Assembly (NCBI RefSeq): GCF_005930355.1
Contig: NZ_VDBO01000006.1
Span: 124,001-188,000 of the forward strand
Source: Paenibacillus sinopodophylli
GTDB lineage: Bacteria; Bacillota; Bacilli; Paenibacillales; Paenibacillaceae
Length of the DNA stretch: 64,000 bases
Reading direction: 5' to 3'
The stretch's first letter is position 1. Each line of letters starts with the position of its first letter. The notes beneath the pieces were generated by a model. The model was not told the origin of the DNA. It made no database searches and saw nothing but the letters and a program-made list of their open reading frames with translations. Positions 26,215-34,396 of the stretch are shown piece by piece. The position numbers were made by a program, and so were the translations under genes.

Positions 26215-26799
26215 CTATTCCTTCGGTGGAGGTGCAGCTTCTCCGGACTGATTTGGTTTCTGGAAGAAGGAGCCGCTGCGCAGCCCGTCAACAAACTGTT
26301 GGAGCCAGTTGTAGTACTCGACGCCGTGCCGAAGCTTATGCAGATCCTTTAGACAAAGCTGGCGTTCATCCTCCGGGGTGTCTATTGTCAGAATGATCTC
26401 GGAGAGGGAGGGAATCACCTCATTGATCGCTCCGAGCATAACGTCGATCTCACGCTGAAGCTTGGCGGCAAAAAAGTTCTGGAAAGCTTGGAAGAAGTCA
26501 GTTTCCGCGACATAGAGGTCTTTGCGCTCCTGCTTTTCATCCAGCTTCATGACCATTTTTGAGTCCATCAAGGAGCGTACGGCATAGCTCATATTGCTTT
26601 TGCTCATATTCATATGCTGCTTCATATCTTCAAGCGTCATAGGCTTATCTTCAAAAAACATAACCCCGTACAGTTGTCCGAAAGAATAGTTGGCACCGTA
26701 CAAATCCATGGTTTGCGCGATGGCGTCAATCATTTTACCTCTCATTTGCTCCTGTGTTGCCCTTGAATCGTCCGAATTACGATGGGATGCTCGTTTCAT
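26215..26799 (-). CDS. GbsR/MarR-family transcriptional regulator
   Basis: The protein of about 194 residues carries a winged helix region (SFGQLYGVMFF, then MTLEDMKQHMNMSKSNMSYA) typical of the GbsR family. GbsR proteins of Bacillus respond to choline and control glycine betaine synthesis and uptake. The start at 26799 is favoured because AGGTGAG precedes it, while the ATG 18 bases earlier has no ribosome binding site. It is divergent from the importer/phosphatase operon and is the best candidate for its regulator. The C-terminal Pro-Lys-Glu tail (EAAPPPKE) is unusual and its role unknown. Confidence 0.85.
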   Translation of the reverse strand: MKRASHRNSDDSRATQEQMRGKMIDAIAQTMDLYGANYSFGQLYGVMFFEDKPMTLEDMKQHMNMSKSNMSYAVRSLMDSKMVMKLDEKQERKDLYVAETDFFQAFQNFFAAKLQREIDVMLGAINEVIPSLSEIILTIDTPEDERQLCLKDLHKLRHGVEYYNWLQQFVDGLRSGSFFQKPNQSGEAAPPPKE

Positions 26800-26856
26800 A
26801 TCTCTCACCTGCATCATTCATATTTTCTAAGTTCTTTACAAGATCTTTAACGGGAG

Positions 26857-26895
26857 TTGACGTTCCGATAATGCAGTCGTCATACACTGAGTGTA
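26857..26895 (+). promoter_or_regulatory. Candidate promoter and operator for the importer/phosphatase operon
   Basis: TTGACG at 26857-26862 is a plausible -35 box with a weak -10 about 18 bases on (CATACA). The palindrome TACACT-G-AGTGTA at 26883-26895 overlaps the -10 region, where a repressor such as the divergent GbsR-like protein could act. Assignment is by eye. Confidence 0.4.
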
Positions 26896-26986
26896 CAATA
26901 ATTTTTGAACGATAGAGGTGAAACGCAATAATATACGGATATTATATCAAATATTAAAAAGAAATTGAACGAAATAAAGGAGAGTG

Positions 26987-27868
26987 ATGACCCCCGATAT
27001 GGCTAAGGAATGGAAGGCACTATTGTTCACGCTGCCGGCAATGATCCCCTTAATTATATTTTGGATTATCCCGTTAGGTACGATTTTTTACTTGAGCTTT
27101 ACAGATTGGGATTTCATGAGTCCGGTTAAAACCTTTGTTGGCTTGGATAACTACTTGTACTTGTTCGATAATCCTGCATTCTACCAGTCGCTGCGCGTAA
27201 CATTGTTGTTCTGCCTAGGAAGTGTAATTCCGGTCATGATTGGCGGCTTGGGACTTGCACTGCTGCTGAATCGCTCTCTAAAGGGAGCAGCATGGTATCG
27301 GACGCTCATGTTCTCGCCTTGGGTTACCCCAACGGTTGCTGTATCAATCGTATGGTCCTGGATACTCGAGCCTAAGGTGGGACTGGCGAATACGGTACTC
27401 CGCTGGTTCGGCTTGGATGGCGTCGGCTGGCTTCAGGATACGAAATGGGCGCTGGCAGGCGTGCTGATCGTCACGATATGGAAGCTGATTGGCTGGACTA
27501 TGGTGTTCTATATTGTAGCTCTGCAGAACGTGCCGCGCGAACTGCTGCAAGCTGGGGATCTTGACGGCGCAGGAAGCTGGAGCAAGCTCAGACACATCAC
27601 ACTTCCGCTTATCTCGCCAACTACCTTGTTTCTATTCATTGTACAAACGATCTCAGCGCTCCAAGCCTACGATCAGATTAATGTACTTACGCAAGGCGGA
27701 CCAGCGGGTTCAACACGAACATTGCTGTACATGTATTATCAGTCGGCGTTCGAGTCCTTTGATATTGGTCAAGCATCATCTGTTGCCGTCGTACTTGTTC
27801 TCACCTGTATGCTCTTATCGCTCGTTTCTTTTGCCATAAGTAGCAAAACCGTTCACTACACCTCTTAA
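26987..27868 (+). CDS. ABC importer permease, MalF/UgpA-like
   Basis: The 293-residue protein has six predicted membrane helices and the EAA-loop (LLQAGDLDGAGSWSKLRHIT) that docks to the ATPase. Features such as PAMIPLIIFWIIPL at the start and VLTQGGPAGSTRTLLYMYY near the end place it in the carbohydrate-uptake CUT1 group, which includes glycerol-3-phosphate importers. The AAGGAG lies only 4 nt from the ATG at 26987, so the start could be the in-frame GTG one codon earlier or the ATG at 26999. It is the first gene of a six-gene operon. Confidence 0.88.
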   Translation: MTPDMAKEWKALLFTLPAMIPLIIFWIIPLGTIFYLSFTDWDFMSPVKTFVGLDNYLYLFDNPAFYQSLRVTLLFCLGSVIPVMIGGLGLALLLNRSLKGAAWYRTLMFSPWVTPTVAVSIVWSWILEPKVGLANTVLRWFGLDGVGWLQDTKWALAGVLIVTIWKLIGWTMVFYIVALQNVPRELLQAGDLDGAGSWSKLRHITLPLISPTTLFLFIVQTISALQAYDQINVLTQGGPAGSTRTLLYMYYQSAFESFDIGQASSVAVVLVLTCMLLSLVSFAISSKTVHYTS

Positions 27869-27898
27869 TGACAACAGCAATGAAAGGAGAAATGTGAC

Positions 27899-28741
27899 TT
27901 GCCAGCCATTCGTAATGCTAGAAGGATACTTCATCATCTCATTCTGCTTCTATTCAGCGCTGCTATGGCATTCCCATTCTATTGGATGGCAACGAGCGCG
28001 CTCAAGACGAACGATGAGATTTGGCAGTTTCCGCCGACGCTTTGGCCAACCTCCCCGCAATGGGGCAATTACTTAGAAGCATGGCTGGAAGCGCCGTTCT
28101 GGCGGTATTTGACGAACAGCATCGTCGTTGCTGCCGTGATCGTCGTCTTGCAGGCTATCAATTCCGCGATGATGGCTTATGCCCTTACACATATGCGGTT
28201 TCGTATGAAAAAAGCTTTTACTGCTATCATCATGCTGGGGTACATGATCCCGAGTACAGCGGTCTACTTGCCGAGTTATATGATCTTAGCAAAGCTGAAC
28301 TTGCTGGATTCGTACGCCGGGCTTATTTTATCTAATTGCGTCAGTGTCTTTTCGATATTTTTGATCAGGCAGGCTTTTCTTCAGGTGTCACATGAACTGG
28401 TAGAAGCAGGACAGATCGACGGAGCATCGCATTTGCGAATATTAGGGTCTATTTTAGTCCCGGTGGCGCGATCCTCCTTTGTTGTGCTCGCTCTCATCAC
28501 GTTCATTGATCATTATAATAACTATTTTTGGCCGATGCTGATTACAAAAAATCCGGATTTACAGCTCGTGTCAGCCGGTCTGCGAAGCTTCTTCGTGGAA
28601 GGAGGGGCTTACGGCTTGAAGTGGCCGCTGATCATGGCGGCAAGCTCGTTTACGATTGCACCGCTGCTTGTTTTGTTTCTATTCGCGCAGAACACCATTA
28701 TGAAAAGCTTTAACATGTCTGCCGGCGCTAGTAAAGGCTGA
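27899..28741 (+). CDS. ABC importer permease, MalG/UgpE-like
   Basis: The 280-residue partner permease has six helices and the EAA-loop ELVEAGQIDGASHLRILGSI. An early PFYWMATSALKTNDEIWQFP is typical of the group. The start is TTG at 27899, set by AAAGGAGA at 9 nt. With the preceding gene it forms the heterodimeric channel. No ATPase gene is present in this operon, so the pair presumably borrows a shared MsmK/UgpC-type ATPase encoded elsewhere. Confidence 0.88.
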   Translation: MPAIRNARRILHHLILLLFSAAMAFPFYWMATSALKTNDEIWQFPPTLWPTSPQWGNYLEAWLEAPFWRYLTNSIVVAAVIVVLQAINSAMMAYALTHMRFRMKKAFTAIIMLGYMIPSTAVYLPSYMILAKLNLLDSYAGLILSNCVSVFSIFLIRQAFLQVSHELVEAGQIDGASHLRILGSILVPVARSSFVVLALITFIDHYNNYFWPMLITKNPDLQLVSAGLRSFFVEGGAYGLKWPLIMAASSFTIAPLLVLFLFAQNTIMKSFNMSAGASKG

Positions 28742-28797
28742 TTGGAGTAGTAAATGCAAGTCCGTTTCATACAAATAGAGTGGAGGAATCAAATACG

Positions 28798-30156
28798 ATG
28801 TTGAACATGAAAAAAGGAATGGCTTTAATGCTGGCAACGAGCTTTGCAGTGCTTTCGGCTTGTGGACAAGGTTCAGGCACGGCTAATGGGGTAGAAAACG
28901 GTGCAAATGAAGCAAAAAACACAGCAACAAATGCAGTGATTGAATCGGAGGCACCTAAGCAGCCCGTAACCATTGAGTTCTGGTATGGATTAGGCGGCAA
29001 GCTCGGCGATACAATGAAGGAAAAGATCGAGCTGTTCAACAGCTCACAGCAGGATGTTATCGTGAAAGGGATCGCGCAAGCGGACTATTCGGAGACGGAG
29101 CAGAAGCTTCAAGCGGCAATCGCAGCGAAGCAACCGCCAGCGGCAGTACTCTCATCCAACATGGCGTGGGCAAAGAAAGGCCTATTTGCAGATATGAGCG
29201 AGATGATCGCTTCTGATGATTCCTTTAATAAAGATGATTTCGTTCAAACTTTCCTTGAGCAAGGGCAATTGGATGATAAGCAATACTTCCTGCCGATGTA
29301 CGGAACGACTCAAGTCATGTATTACCGGAAGGATGCGCTTGAGAAGAATGGGTTAACACCTGACAACTTCAAAACATGGGAAGCTCTTGCAGAAGCCGCT
29401 GCGAAGATGACGACAAAGAAGGATGGCAAAACAAGCTTTTACGGCTGGGAGCCGATGTGGGGCAGAGATAATATGATGGATGCGGTATTCAGCAAGGGTG
29501 GTACTGTTCTGAGTGAGGATGGCAAGACAGTAATGATCGATTCGCCAGAGTGGATTGAGACTTGGGAGCTGTTCCGCAAATGGATACATGAGGATCAAAT
29601 TATGTCGATTCACTCCGGCGGACAAGGCTGGGAGTATTGGTATAAAACGATTGATGATGTGATGAAAGGAAATGCAGCAGGCTATACAGGCTCAAGCGGC
29701 GACCAAGGGGACCTGGACTTCAATATCGTAGCTGCCATGGAACAGCCGGGCTGGGAAGGCGTTGGAGCAGGCAAGCCTGTGGCAAATGCGATTATGGCGG
29801 GTATACCGGCAGGCGTTAGTGATGAGCAGAAGGCTGCAGCATATGAATGGCTGACGTTCTTCTCACAACCTGAGAATACTGCTGCTTGGTCCATTAGCAC
29901 GGGCTACATTGCTGTACGCTCATCTGCACTTGAGGATGAGAATTACAAAGTATTCAGCGAGCAGAATCCGCAGATTAAGGTGCCGTTAATGCAAGCAGCA
30001 CACGCATCGGCTCCGTTCCAAGACCCTACGGGAGGCAAAATCAACGATGCGCTTACAATTGCCGCTGATAAAGTTCAAATTGGAAATGTTTCCGCAGAGC
30101 AAGCGCTGAAGGAAGCGAAAGCAACAGCGCAGAAGGAACTCGATAGACTGAAATAG
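28798..30156 (+). CDS. Extracellular solute-binding lipoprotein, CUT1 type
   Basis: The 452-residue protein has a lipoprotein signal with cleavage before Cys22 (VLSAC), an Asn/Ala/Thr/Glu linker, and a bacterial solute-binding domain beginning VTIEFWYGLGG. That opening resembles UgpB and related glycerol-phosphate and sugar binders. The ATG at 28798 follows GTGGAGG. It lies downstream of both permease genes instead of ahead of them. The ligand is not deducible; the two hydrolases next in the operon favour a phosphorylated one. Confidence 0.88.
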   Translation: MLNMKKGMALMLATSFAVLSACGQGSGTANGVENGANEAKNTATNAVIESEAPKQPVTIEFWYGLGGKLGDTMKEKIELFNSSQQDVIVKGIAQADYSETEQKLQAAIAAKQPPAAVLSSNMAWAKKGLFADMSEMIASDDSFNKDDFVQTFLEQGQLDDKQYFLPMYGTTQVMYYRKDALEKNGLTPDNFKTWEALAEAAAKMTTKKDGKTSFYGWEPMWGRDNMMDAVFSKGGTVLSEDGKTVMIDSPEWIETWELFRKWIHEDQIMSIHSGGQGWEYWYKTIDDVMKGNAAGYTGSSGDQGDLDFNIVAAMEQPGWEGVGAGKPVANAIMAGIPAGVSDEQKAAAYEWLTFFSQPENTAAWSISTGYIAVRSSALEDENYKVFSEQNPQIKVPLMQAAHASAPFQDPTGGKINDALTIAADKVQIGNVSAEQALKEAKATAQKELDRLK

Positions 30157-30170
30157 GAGTGATGAACAAT

Positions 30171-30965
30171 ATGCCTGACTTAATCATACACAATCGAGCA
30201 TACAAGGTGACAGGCATCTTGTTCGATAAGGATGGAACGCTGCTTGACTTCATTGCTATGTGGGGCTGCTGGAGCGAAGCTGTATTTAAGGCTTTCGAAC
30301 AGCAGCTGCATAATAAGGGGCTTGCCTTTCAAGCTAATCTTGTTCCTAGGCTATGGGGAACGAAGCATGGCGAAGACGGGACAATAACCGATTACGACAG
30401 GAATGGACCGCTGGCAATGGGTTCAATGCAGGATTTGTATGCGGTACTTGCTTGGCAGAGCTACCAGGCAGGCATATCCTGGGCTGAGTCTATGGAGCTT
30501 GTGCAGCAATGCAAGCTTGAAGCGGATGAGGAACTCGAACGGCTGCGCCCTGCGCAGCCGCTTCCTGATCTGCATGCCCTTCTTGCGAGCTGCAGGGAAC
30601 AAGGCATTAAGCTTGGTGTTGTCACCGCAGATGATACAGAAGCAGCAGAAAAGCATTTGGCATGGATGGGCATAAGAGATTATTTCGATGCGGTGGTTGG
30701 GAGTGATCTAGTTGCGCTTGGTAAGCCATTTCCCGATATGGTGCATCTAGCTTGCGAGATGCTGTCAATCAATTGCTCGGACGCTGCTGTCATTGGCGAT
30801 ACGAATGGAGATATGCGTATGGGAGGTGCAGCTGGCGCAGCTGTTTCCATTGGCATACATGAAGCTGCTGGAACTAAGGACGGGCAGCATGTGCTGGCCG
30901 ATGCGGATGAAACGATCAACAGTTACGCGCAGCTTAGCATTAGGAGGCGTTCCGATGAAGGGTGA
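30171..30965 (+). CDS. HAD-superfamily phosphatase
   Basis: The 264-residue protein shows HAD motif I LFDKDGTLLDF (Asp19, Asp21), motif II in VVTADDTEA, the Lys of motif III in ALGKPFPDM and motif IV GDTNGDMRMG. The cap lies between motifs I and II and is helical, as in phosphoglycolate-phosphatase-like and phosphonatase-like enzymes. The start at 30171 follows AGGAG that overlaps the binding-protein stop. It probably removes phosphate from an imported ester, which is inferred from its operon. Confidence 0.85.
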   Translation: MPDLIIHNRAYKVTGILFDKDGTLLDFIAMWGCWSEAVFKAFEQQLHNKGLAFQANLVPRLWGTKHGEDGTITDYDRNGPLAMGSMQDLYAVLAWQSYQAGISWAESMELVQQCKLEADEELERLRPAQPLPDLHALLASCREQGIKLGVVTADDTEAAEKHLAWMGIRDYFDAVVGSDLVALGKPFPDMVHLACEMLSINCSDAAVIGDTNGDMRMGGAAGAAVSIGIHEAAGTKDGQHVLADADETINSYAQLSIRRRSDEG

Positions 30966-31296
30966 AACAGGTTGGGGCTGGACCTTCTTACTGCTGGCTA
31001 TCGTGCTGGAGCTGTCTGGAACCGTTTCGATGAAATATTCGGCAGGCTTTTCTCGTTTTTGGCCTTCTGTACTCATGTTCCTCTTTTATGGTGCCAGTTT
31101 CACAATGCTCAACTTCGCTCTCGCTTATATGAATGTTAGTGTTGCCTATGCGATTTGGTCAGGCATTGGCATTATATTGATCACATTGGTCAGCTTCACT
31201 GTGTTTCATGAGAAGCTGCCGATTTCTGGATTACTTTGGATTGGCGTTATCATTATTGGAGTTGTGGGATTGAATATGAGTGTGAAGGGCCACTAA
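30955..31296 (+). CDS. Small multidrug resistance (SMR) family protein
   Basis: The 113-residue protein has four hydrophobic helices, with Glu19 in LLLAIVLELSGTVSMKY at the position of the essential proton/substrate glutamate of EmrE. The GSIGII-like segment IWSGIGIILI is also conserved. SMR proteins export cations, guanidinium or polyamines, and some are half-dimers. It overlaps the HAD gene by 11 bases behind AGGAGG. Its place in a phosphorus-type uptake operon is unusual; exporting an amine head group left after dephosphorylation is one possibility. Confidence 0.88.
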   Translation: MKGETGWGWTFLLLAIVLELSGTVSMKYSAGFSRFWPSVLMFLFYGASFTMLNFALAYMNVSVAYAIWSGIGIILITLVSFTVFHEKLPISGLLWIGVIIIGVVGLNMSVKGH

Positions 31297-31322
31297 TAAT
31301 AGGAGGGAGGGGTTACGGGCTT

Positions 31323-32228
31323 ATGGAGAAACATCTTGCTGATGAAGCTGGTGCATTGCCTGAAATAGACCGCGGAAGAGAACCTATCATTAGCTTTCAG
31401 GTCGTGACCGATACGCATGTAACGGAGGACCCCGATCATCTTCATAATAAGCATTTCGGGCAAGCGCTTCAGGATGTGGCTGCTCATGCTGTGAATAGTG
31501 TCGGTATTATGCATGTCGGAGATGTAACGGATCGCGGACTTCGAGCTGAGTATGAGGAAGTGACCCGTATTTGGGAGGCGCATAAAGCCGAATTGCCACC
31601 AATCTGGTTCACTTACGGCAATCATGATATATTCCTTGGCGACTTACCGAGTCAGATAAAGCTTTATGAACGGTACACGGGCATGTCGGGGCCTTATCAT
31701 GATGTGTGGCTTCAAAACTATCATTTTATATTTTTGGGCTCGGAGAAGGGTTTGAAAGATTTTGCTTACTTGAGCGAGCAGCAGCTGTCATGGCTCGATG
31801 AGAAGCTAAGTGAGCAGGCAGAGCCTGGCAAGCCGAAATTTGTTTTCTTGCATCAGCCGTTAAAGGATACGGTAGCGGGGTCGCTGGAAGCTCAGGGCTG
31901 GTTTGGCGTTACACAGGATAAGGAACTAAAGGACATCCTTGCGAAGCATCCTGAGGCTGTTATGTTCAGTGGTCACACGCACTGGGAGCTTGAGGCTGGA
32001 CTGACTTGCATGGCTGGCGAGGGAGCAACAGCTTCGTTTTTCAATTGCTCTTCCGTTGCTTATCTATGGACAAACGAGGACGAGTATAAAGAAGGCAGTC
32101 AAGGACTTTACGTAGAGGTATACGAGGACAAAATAATCGTAAACGGCAGAGATTTCGCGGCATCTGCTTGGATACAGTCGGCACGCTTCGAACTTAGCTT
32201 ATTCGGCAGTTGTACAGAAAGCCCTTAG
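31323..32228 (+). CDS. Calcineurin-like metallophosphoesterase
   Basis: The 301-residue enzyme has all metal-site motifs: VTDTH (Asp30, His32), GDVTD (Asp67), GNHD (99-102), FLHQP and SGHTHWE. This places it among phosphodiesterases such as GpdQ and CpdA relatives, which hydrolyse glycerophosphodiesters or cyclic nucleotides. The start was set at 31323, where GGAGGGG lies about 10 nt upstream. It closes the six-gene operon, followed by a terminator. A diesterase plus a HAD monoesterase behind an Ugp-like importer fits stepwise use of a phosphodiester. Confidence 0.88.
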   Translation: MEKHLADEAGALPEIDRGREPIISFQVVTDTHVTEDPDHLHNKHFGQALQDVAAHAVNSVGIMHVGDVTDRGLRAEYEEVTRIWEAHKAELPPIWFTYGNHDIFLGDLPSQIKLYERYTGMSGPYHDVWLQNYHFIFLGSEKGLKDFAYLSEQQLSWLDEKLSEQAEPGKPKFVFLHQPLKDTVAGSLEAQGWFGVTQDKELKDILAKHPEAVMFSGHTHWELEAGLTCMAGEGATASFFNCSSVAYLWTNEDEYKEGSQGLYVEVYEDKIIVNGRDFAASAWIQSARFELSLFGSCTESP

Positions 32229-32238
32229 GGGCTTTTTT
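32218..32238 (+). terminator. Intrinsic terminator of the importer/phosphatase operon
   Basis: AAAGCCC pairs with GGGCTTT across a 4-nt loop inside a longer T tract; the stem overlaps the end of the phosphoesterase gene. Confidence 0.75.
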
Positions 32239-32351
32239 GCTGCGTTTCGGCTGCCCATTTTCAGAATATATGTAATGACGTTAATATATTCCATTAATAG
32301 ATTCATAGAATTCGATTAAAGTTTTTTATAGAGTTGCTTGAGAAAGAGACC

Positions 32352-32450
32352 TGTGGATAACTATATCCACATTATCCACCTTGATTTTGCTAGGCGATAG
32401 ATGTGTATGCACATGCTGTGCACACCGTATCCACAACATCTTGTGTATAA
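32352..32450. promoter_or_regulatory. Cluster of DnaA boxes upstream of sda
   Basis: Two sites match TTATNCACA exactly in reverse: TGTGGATAA at 32352-32360 and TGTGTATAA at 32442-32450. Three more differ by one base: ATATCCACA (32363-32371), TTATCCACC (32372-32380) and GTATCCACA (32427-32435). In Bacillus subtilis DnaA activates sda from such boxes. Five sites in 100 bp just ahead of the promoter are well beyond chance for this base composition. Confidence 0.8.
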
Positions 32451-32459
32451 CTGACGCTG

Positions 32460-32488
32460 TTGTCCTTCTATTAGTGCCATGCTACTAT
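32460..32488 (+). promoter_or_regulatory. sda promoter (SigA type)
   Basis: TTGTCC and TACTAT are separated by 17 bases, and the -10 box lies 42 bp upstream of the start codon, directly after the DnaA boxes. Confidence 0.65.
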
Positions 32489-32530
32489 GAACAAGTACTA
32501 ACCAAAGGATGGAAGAAAGGGTGTGTAGTA

Positions 32531-32674
32531 ATGGAGCTACTGTCCGATGAAATGTTGGTAGACACCTATTATGCCGCTGTCCAATTCAAGTTGGAACCCG
32601 ATTTTATTAGAATGCTGGCTATCGAAATGAAACGAAGAAGGCTCAATCCAGAAACGGTCAAAATTACGGCTTAA
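32531..32674 (+). CDS. sda: Sporulation histidine-kinase inhibitor Sda
   Basis: The 47-residue protein forms the helical hairpin of Sda, with LSDEMLVDTYYAAVQFKLE as the first helix and DFIRMLAIEMKRRRL as the second. Sda binds the dimerisation domain of KinA-type kinases and stops entry into sporulation while replication initiates or DNA is damaged. The length equals that of known Sda proteins. GAAAGGG precedes the ATG. The DnaA-box cluster and promoter upstream support the same replication-linked control as in Bacillus. Confidence 0.9.
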   Translation: MELLSDEMLVDTYYAAVQFKLEPDFIRMLAIEMKRRRLNPETVKITA

Positions 32675-32707
32675 TGTCTGATGAAGTAGACAGCCTTACA
32701 ACTATGA

Positions 32708-32947
32708 TTACCATTCGTTGACCGAAAACTCGGTTGTTTGCTTGCAAGTCGAGCAATATAGCATATGTATACAGATGTGGGTGAGGAATTCAGTTTCCTC
32801 ATTACGAAGCGGATCAACAGCGAACTGTTCATATGGAGCATATGGACCTGCCAGGTCGGCTGTACGACCGCAATCAACAATTGCGCTATCGCAAGAGGAG
32901 CAGCGTTCATGCAGAGACTGAATTCCGTTGCAAACTGGACAAAACAA
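32708..32947 (-). CDS. Small zinc-ribbon protein with two CxxC pairs
   Basis: The 79-residue protein begins MFCPVC, then has CSSC and, near the end, a Cys before YCSTC, giving ribbon-type zinc sites. A central DLAGPYAPYEQF and HMLYCSTC are familiar from short Bacillales proteins of unknown role. The start is TTG at 32947, set by an ideal AAGGAGG 8 nt upstream; an open frame of 13 more codons upstream has no start signal. The ribosome binding site and start lie in the right arm of a 14-bp perfect inverted repeat. It lies downstream of the ferredoxin-NADP reductase gene on the same strand. Confidence 0.65.
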   Translation of the reverse strand: MFCPVCNGIQSLHERCSSCDSAIVDCGRTADLAGPYAPYEQFAVDPLRNEETEFLTHICIHMLYCSTCKQTTEFSVNEW

Positions 32948-33030
32948 AAGGGTATCCTCCTTGGCACACCTTGCATATGTATGCAATAGGTGAATGATTA
33001 ATCGAATGCCTAGGTTAGGATACCCTTTTG
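32945..33030 (-). promoter_or_regulatory. Structured leader of the zinc-ribbon gene, sequestering its start
   Basis: CAAAAGGGTATCCT (32945-32958) and AGGATACCCTTTTG (33017-33030) are a perfect 14-bp inverted repeat. On the minus strand the 3' arm contains AGGATACCC, part of the ribosome binding site, and the TTG start. The 58-nt interior holds a second stem, CACC-TTGCATA / TATGCAA-ta-GGTG (32967-32992). TTTTGTTTT follows the 3' arm, so the stem could also terminate transcription. It matches no riboswitch class I can recall. Confidence 0.55.
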
Positions 33031-33063
33031 TTTATATTTCTAACGAAAATCGTTCAGGACTTG

Positions 33064-34065
33064 CTACAGCTTCATATTACTACTGTGGCCCGGAGACAGC
33101 TTTGCATTTGGATCTATATAGACCTTAGCATTATTAACGGCAGTTGGAGCTTCGCCGAATCCTACGGCAATCAGCTTGAGCTTGCCAGGATAGGCGGTAA
33201 TATCGCCTGCTGCGAATATGCCAGGTATGTTCGTTTCCATCCGCGTATCGACCACTATGGAGCCGCCTTGAATGTGTATGCCCCAATCCGCGATCGGACC
33301 AAGGGAAGAGATAAAGCCGAAATTAACGATAACAGCATCGACATCGAGCTCGGTTGTTTCCATCGTTTTAACATCGGTCAGCGTGACACTTGTAATCCTC
33401 TCCTCGCCATGCAGCGCTGTCAATTCTTTGGGTGTCACAACATTCACCTTAGAATTCATAAGCGTCTCTACACTATGCTCATGCGCGCGGAACTTATCCC
33501 GGCGATGAATGAGCGTAACGCTCTCTGCAATCGGCTCAAGCATAAGCGACCAATCGACTGCTGAATCGCCGCCGCCGCTAATCAGCACCTTCTGCCCCTT
33601 AAATCGCTGCAAATCGCCTACAAAATAATGCAGGTTTTTCTTCTCGAATTTCCCAGCCTCGGCTATATCAAGCCTACGCGGCTCGAATGCCCCTACTCCG
33701 GCTGTAATAATAACGGCTTTGGCATAATGTGAGCCCTTGTCAGTTATAATTTCAAAGAGGCGCTCGTCATGCTTAATAATGGTAGTAACCTTTTCCTCTA
33801 AGCAGATTTCCTGTTTGAAATGCGACAACTGCTCAATAAGCCGATCAACCAGCTCCTGTGCAGTTACTTTGGGAAATCCGGCCACATCATAAATATATTT
33901 TTCAGGATATAGTGCTGCAAGCTGACCGCCTAACTGAGGCATGCTCTCCACCAGTTTTACGGTCGCTTGGCGCATCCCGCCATAGAAAGCTGCGAACAAT
34001 CCTGCAGGGCCTCCTCCGATAATCAATATATCGACGGGGTTTGCTGCTGTTTCAGAGTTAGTCAA
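33064..34065 (-). CDS. Ferredoxin--NADP(+) reductase, YumC/TrxR-like flavoprotein
   Basis: The protein of about 333 residues has the FAD-binding GGGPAGLFAAFYGG, the NADPH-binding GGGDSAVDW and the C-terminal FAD contact FAAGDITAYPGKLKLI. It lacks the CxxC of thioredoxin reductase, which places it with the YumC group that reduces ferredoxins and flavodoxins using NADPH. The TTG start at 34065 is chosen because GGAGGTG is 6 nt upstream; another TTG at 34080 overlaps that site. It is divergent from the NADH dehydrogenase gene, so both may belong to redox-responsive metabolism. Confidence 0.9.
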   Translation of the reverse strand: MTNSETAANPVDILIIGGGPAGLFAAFYGGMRQATVKLVESMPQLGGQLAALYPEKYIYDVAGFPKVTAQELVDRLIEQLSHFKQEICLEEKVTTIIKHDERLFEIITDKGSHYAKAVIITAGVGAFEPRRLDIAEAGKFEKKNLHYFVGDLQRFKGQKVLISGGGDSAVDWSLMLEPIAESVTLIHRRDKFRAHEHSVETLMNSKVNVVTPKELTALHGEERITSVTLTDVKTMETTELDVDAVIVNFGFISSLGPIADWGIHIQGGSIVVDTRMETNIPGIFAAGDITAYPGKLKLIAVGFGEAPTAVNNAKVYIDPNAKLSPGHSSNMKL

Positions 34066-34337
34066 TGTAGCCACCTCCAATTTTTAAGCTTTTCGTTAAT
34101 CATTATAATCCTTCGAACAAGAAGAAGGAAATATTTAATTTGTATAGAGTTCTAAACAATTTCGTATATTTTGCCCTTGAACTTTTACTTAAAACTATGT
34201 AAAATTTCTGATGTATGTTATGAATGGGACTGCTTGCAAAGTACAGAGAAACCAAACACTTTGAAGCAGGTACTGCCTTGATAAAACGGATTCAATTAGA
34301 ACACACTGAACTTATAATTATAGATATTCGGTTTAGC

Positions 34338-34355
34338 ATGTGTAATTTTTCACAA
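34338..34355. promoter_or_regulatory. Candidate Rex site upstream of ndh
   Basis: The 18-mer ATGTGTAATTTTTCACAA matches the Rex consensus TTGTGAANNNNTTCACAA at all but two fixed positions. Rex represses NADH dehydrogenase genes when NADH is low relative to NAD in Bacillus. The rest of 34081-34396 is AT-rich and shows no gene. Confidence 0.5.
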
Positions 34356-34396
34356 TGTAATAGGACAAAGATAAGAGGAATGGATGGGATCATACA

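Noticed and set aside
32671..32976. A 101-codon minus-strand frame overlapping the zinc-ribbon gene
   Set aside because: The other frame has paired CxxC motifs and an ideal ribosome binding site; this one has neither.
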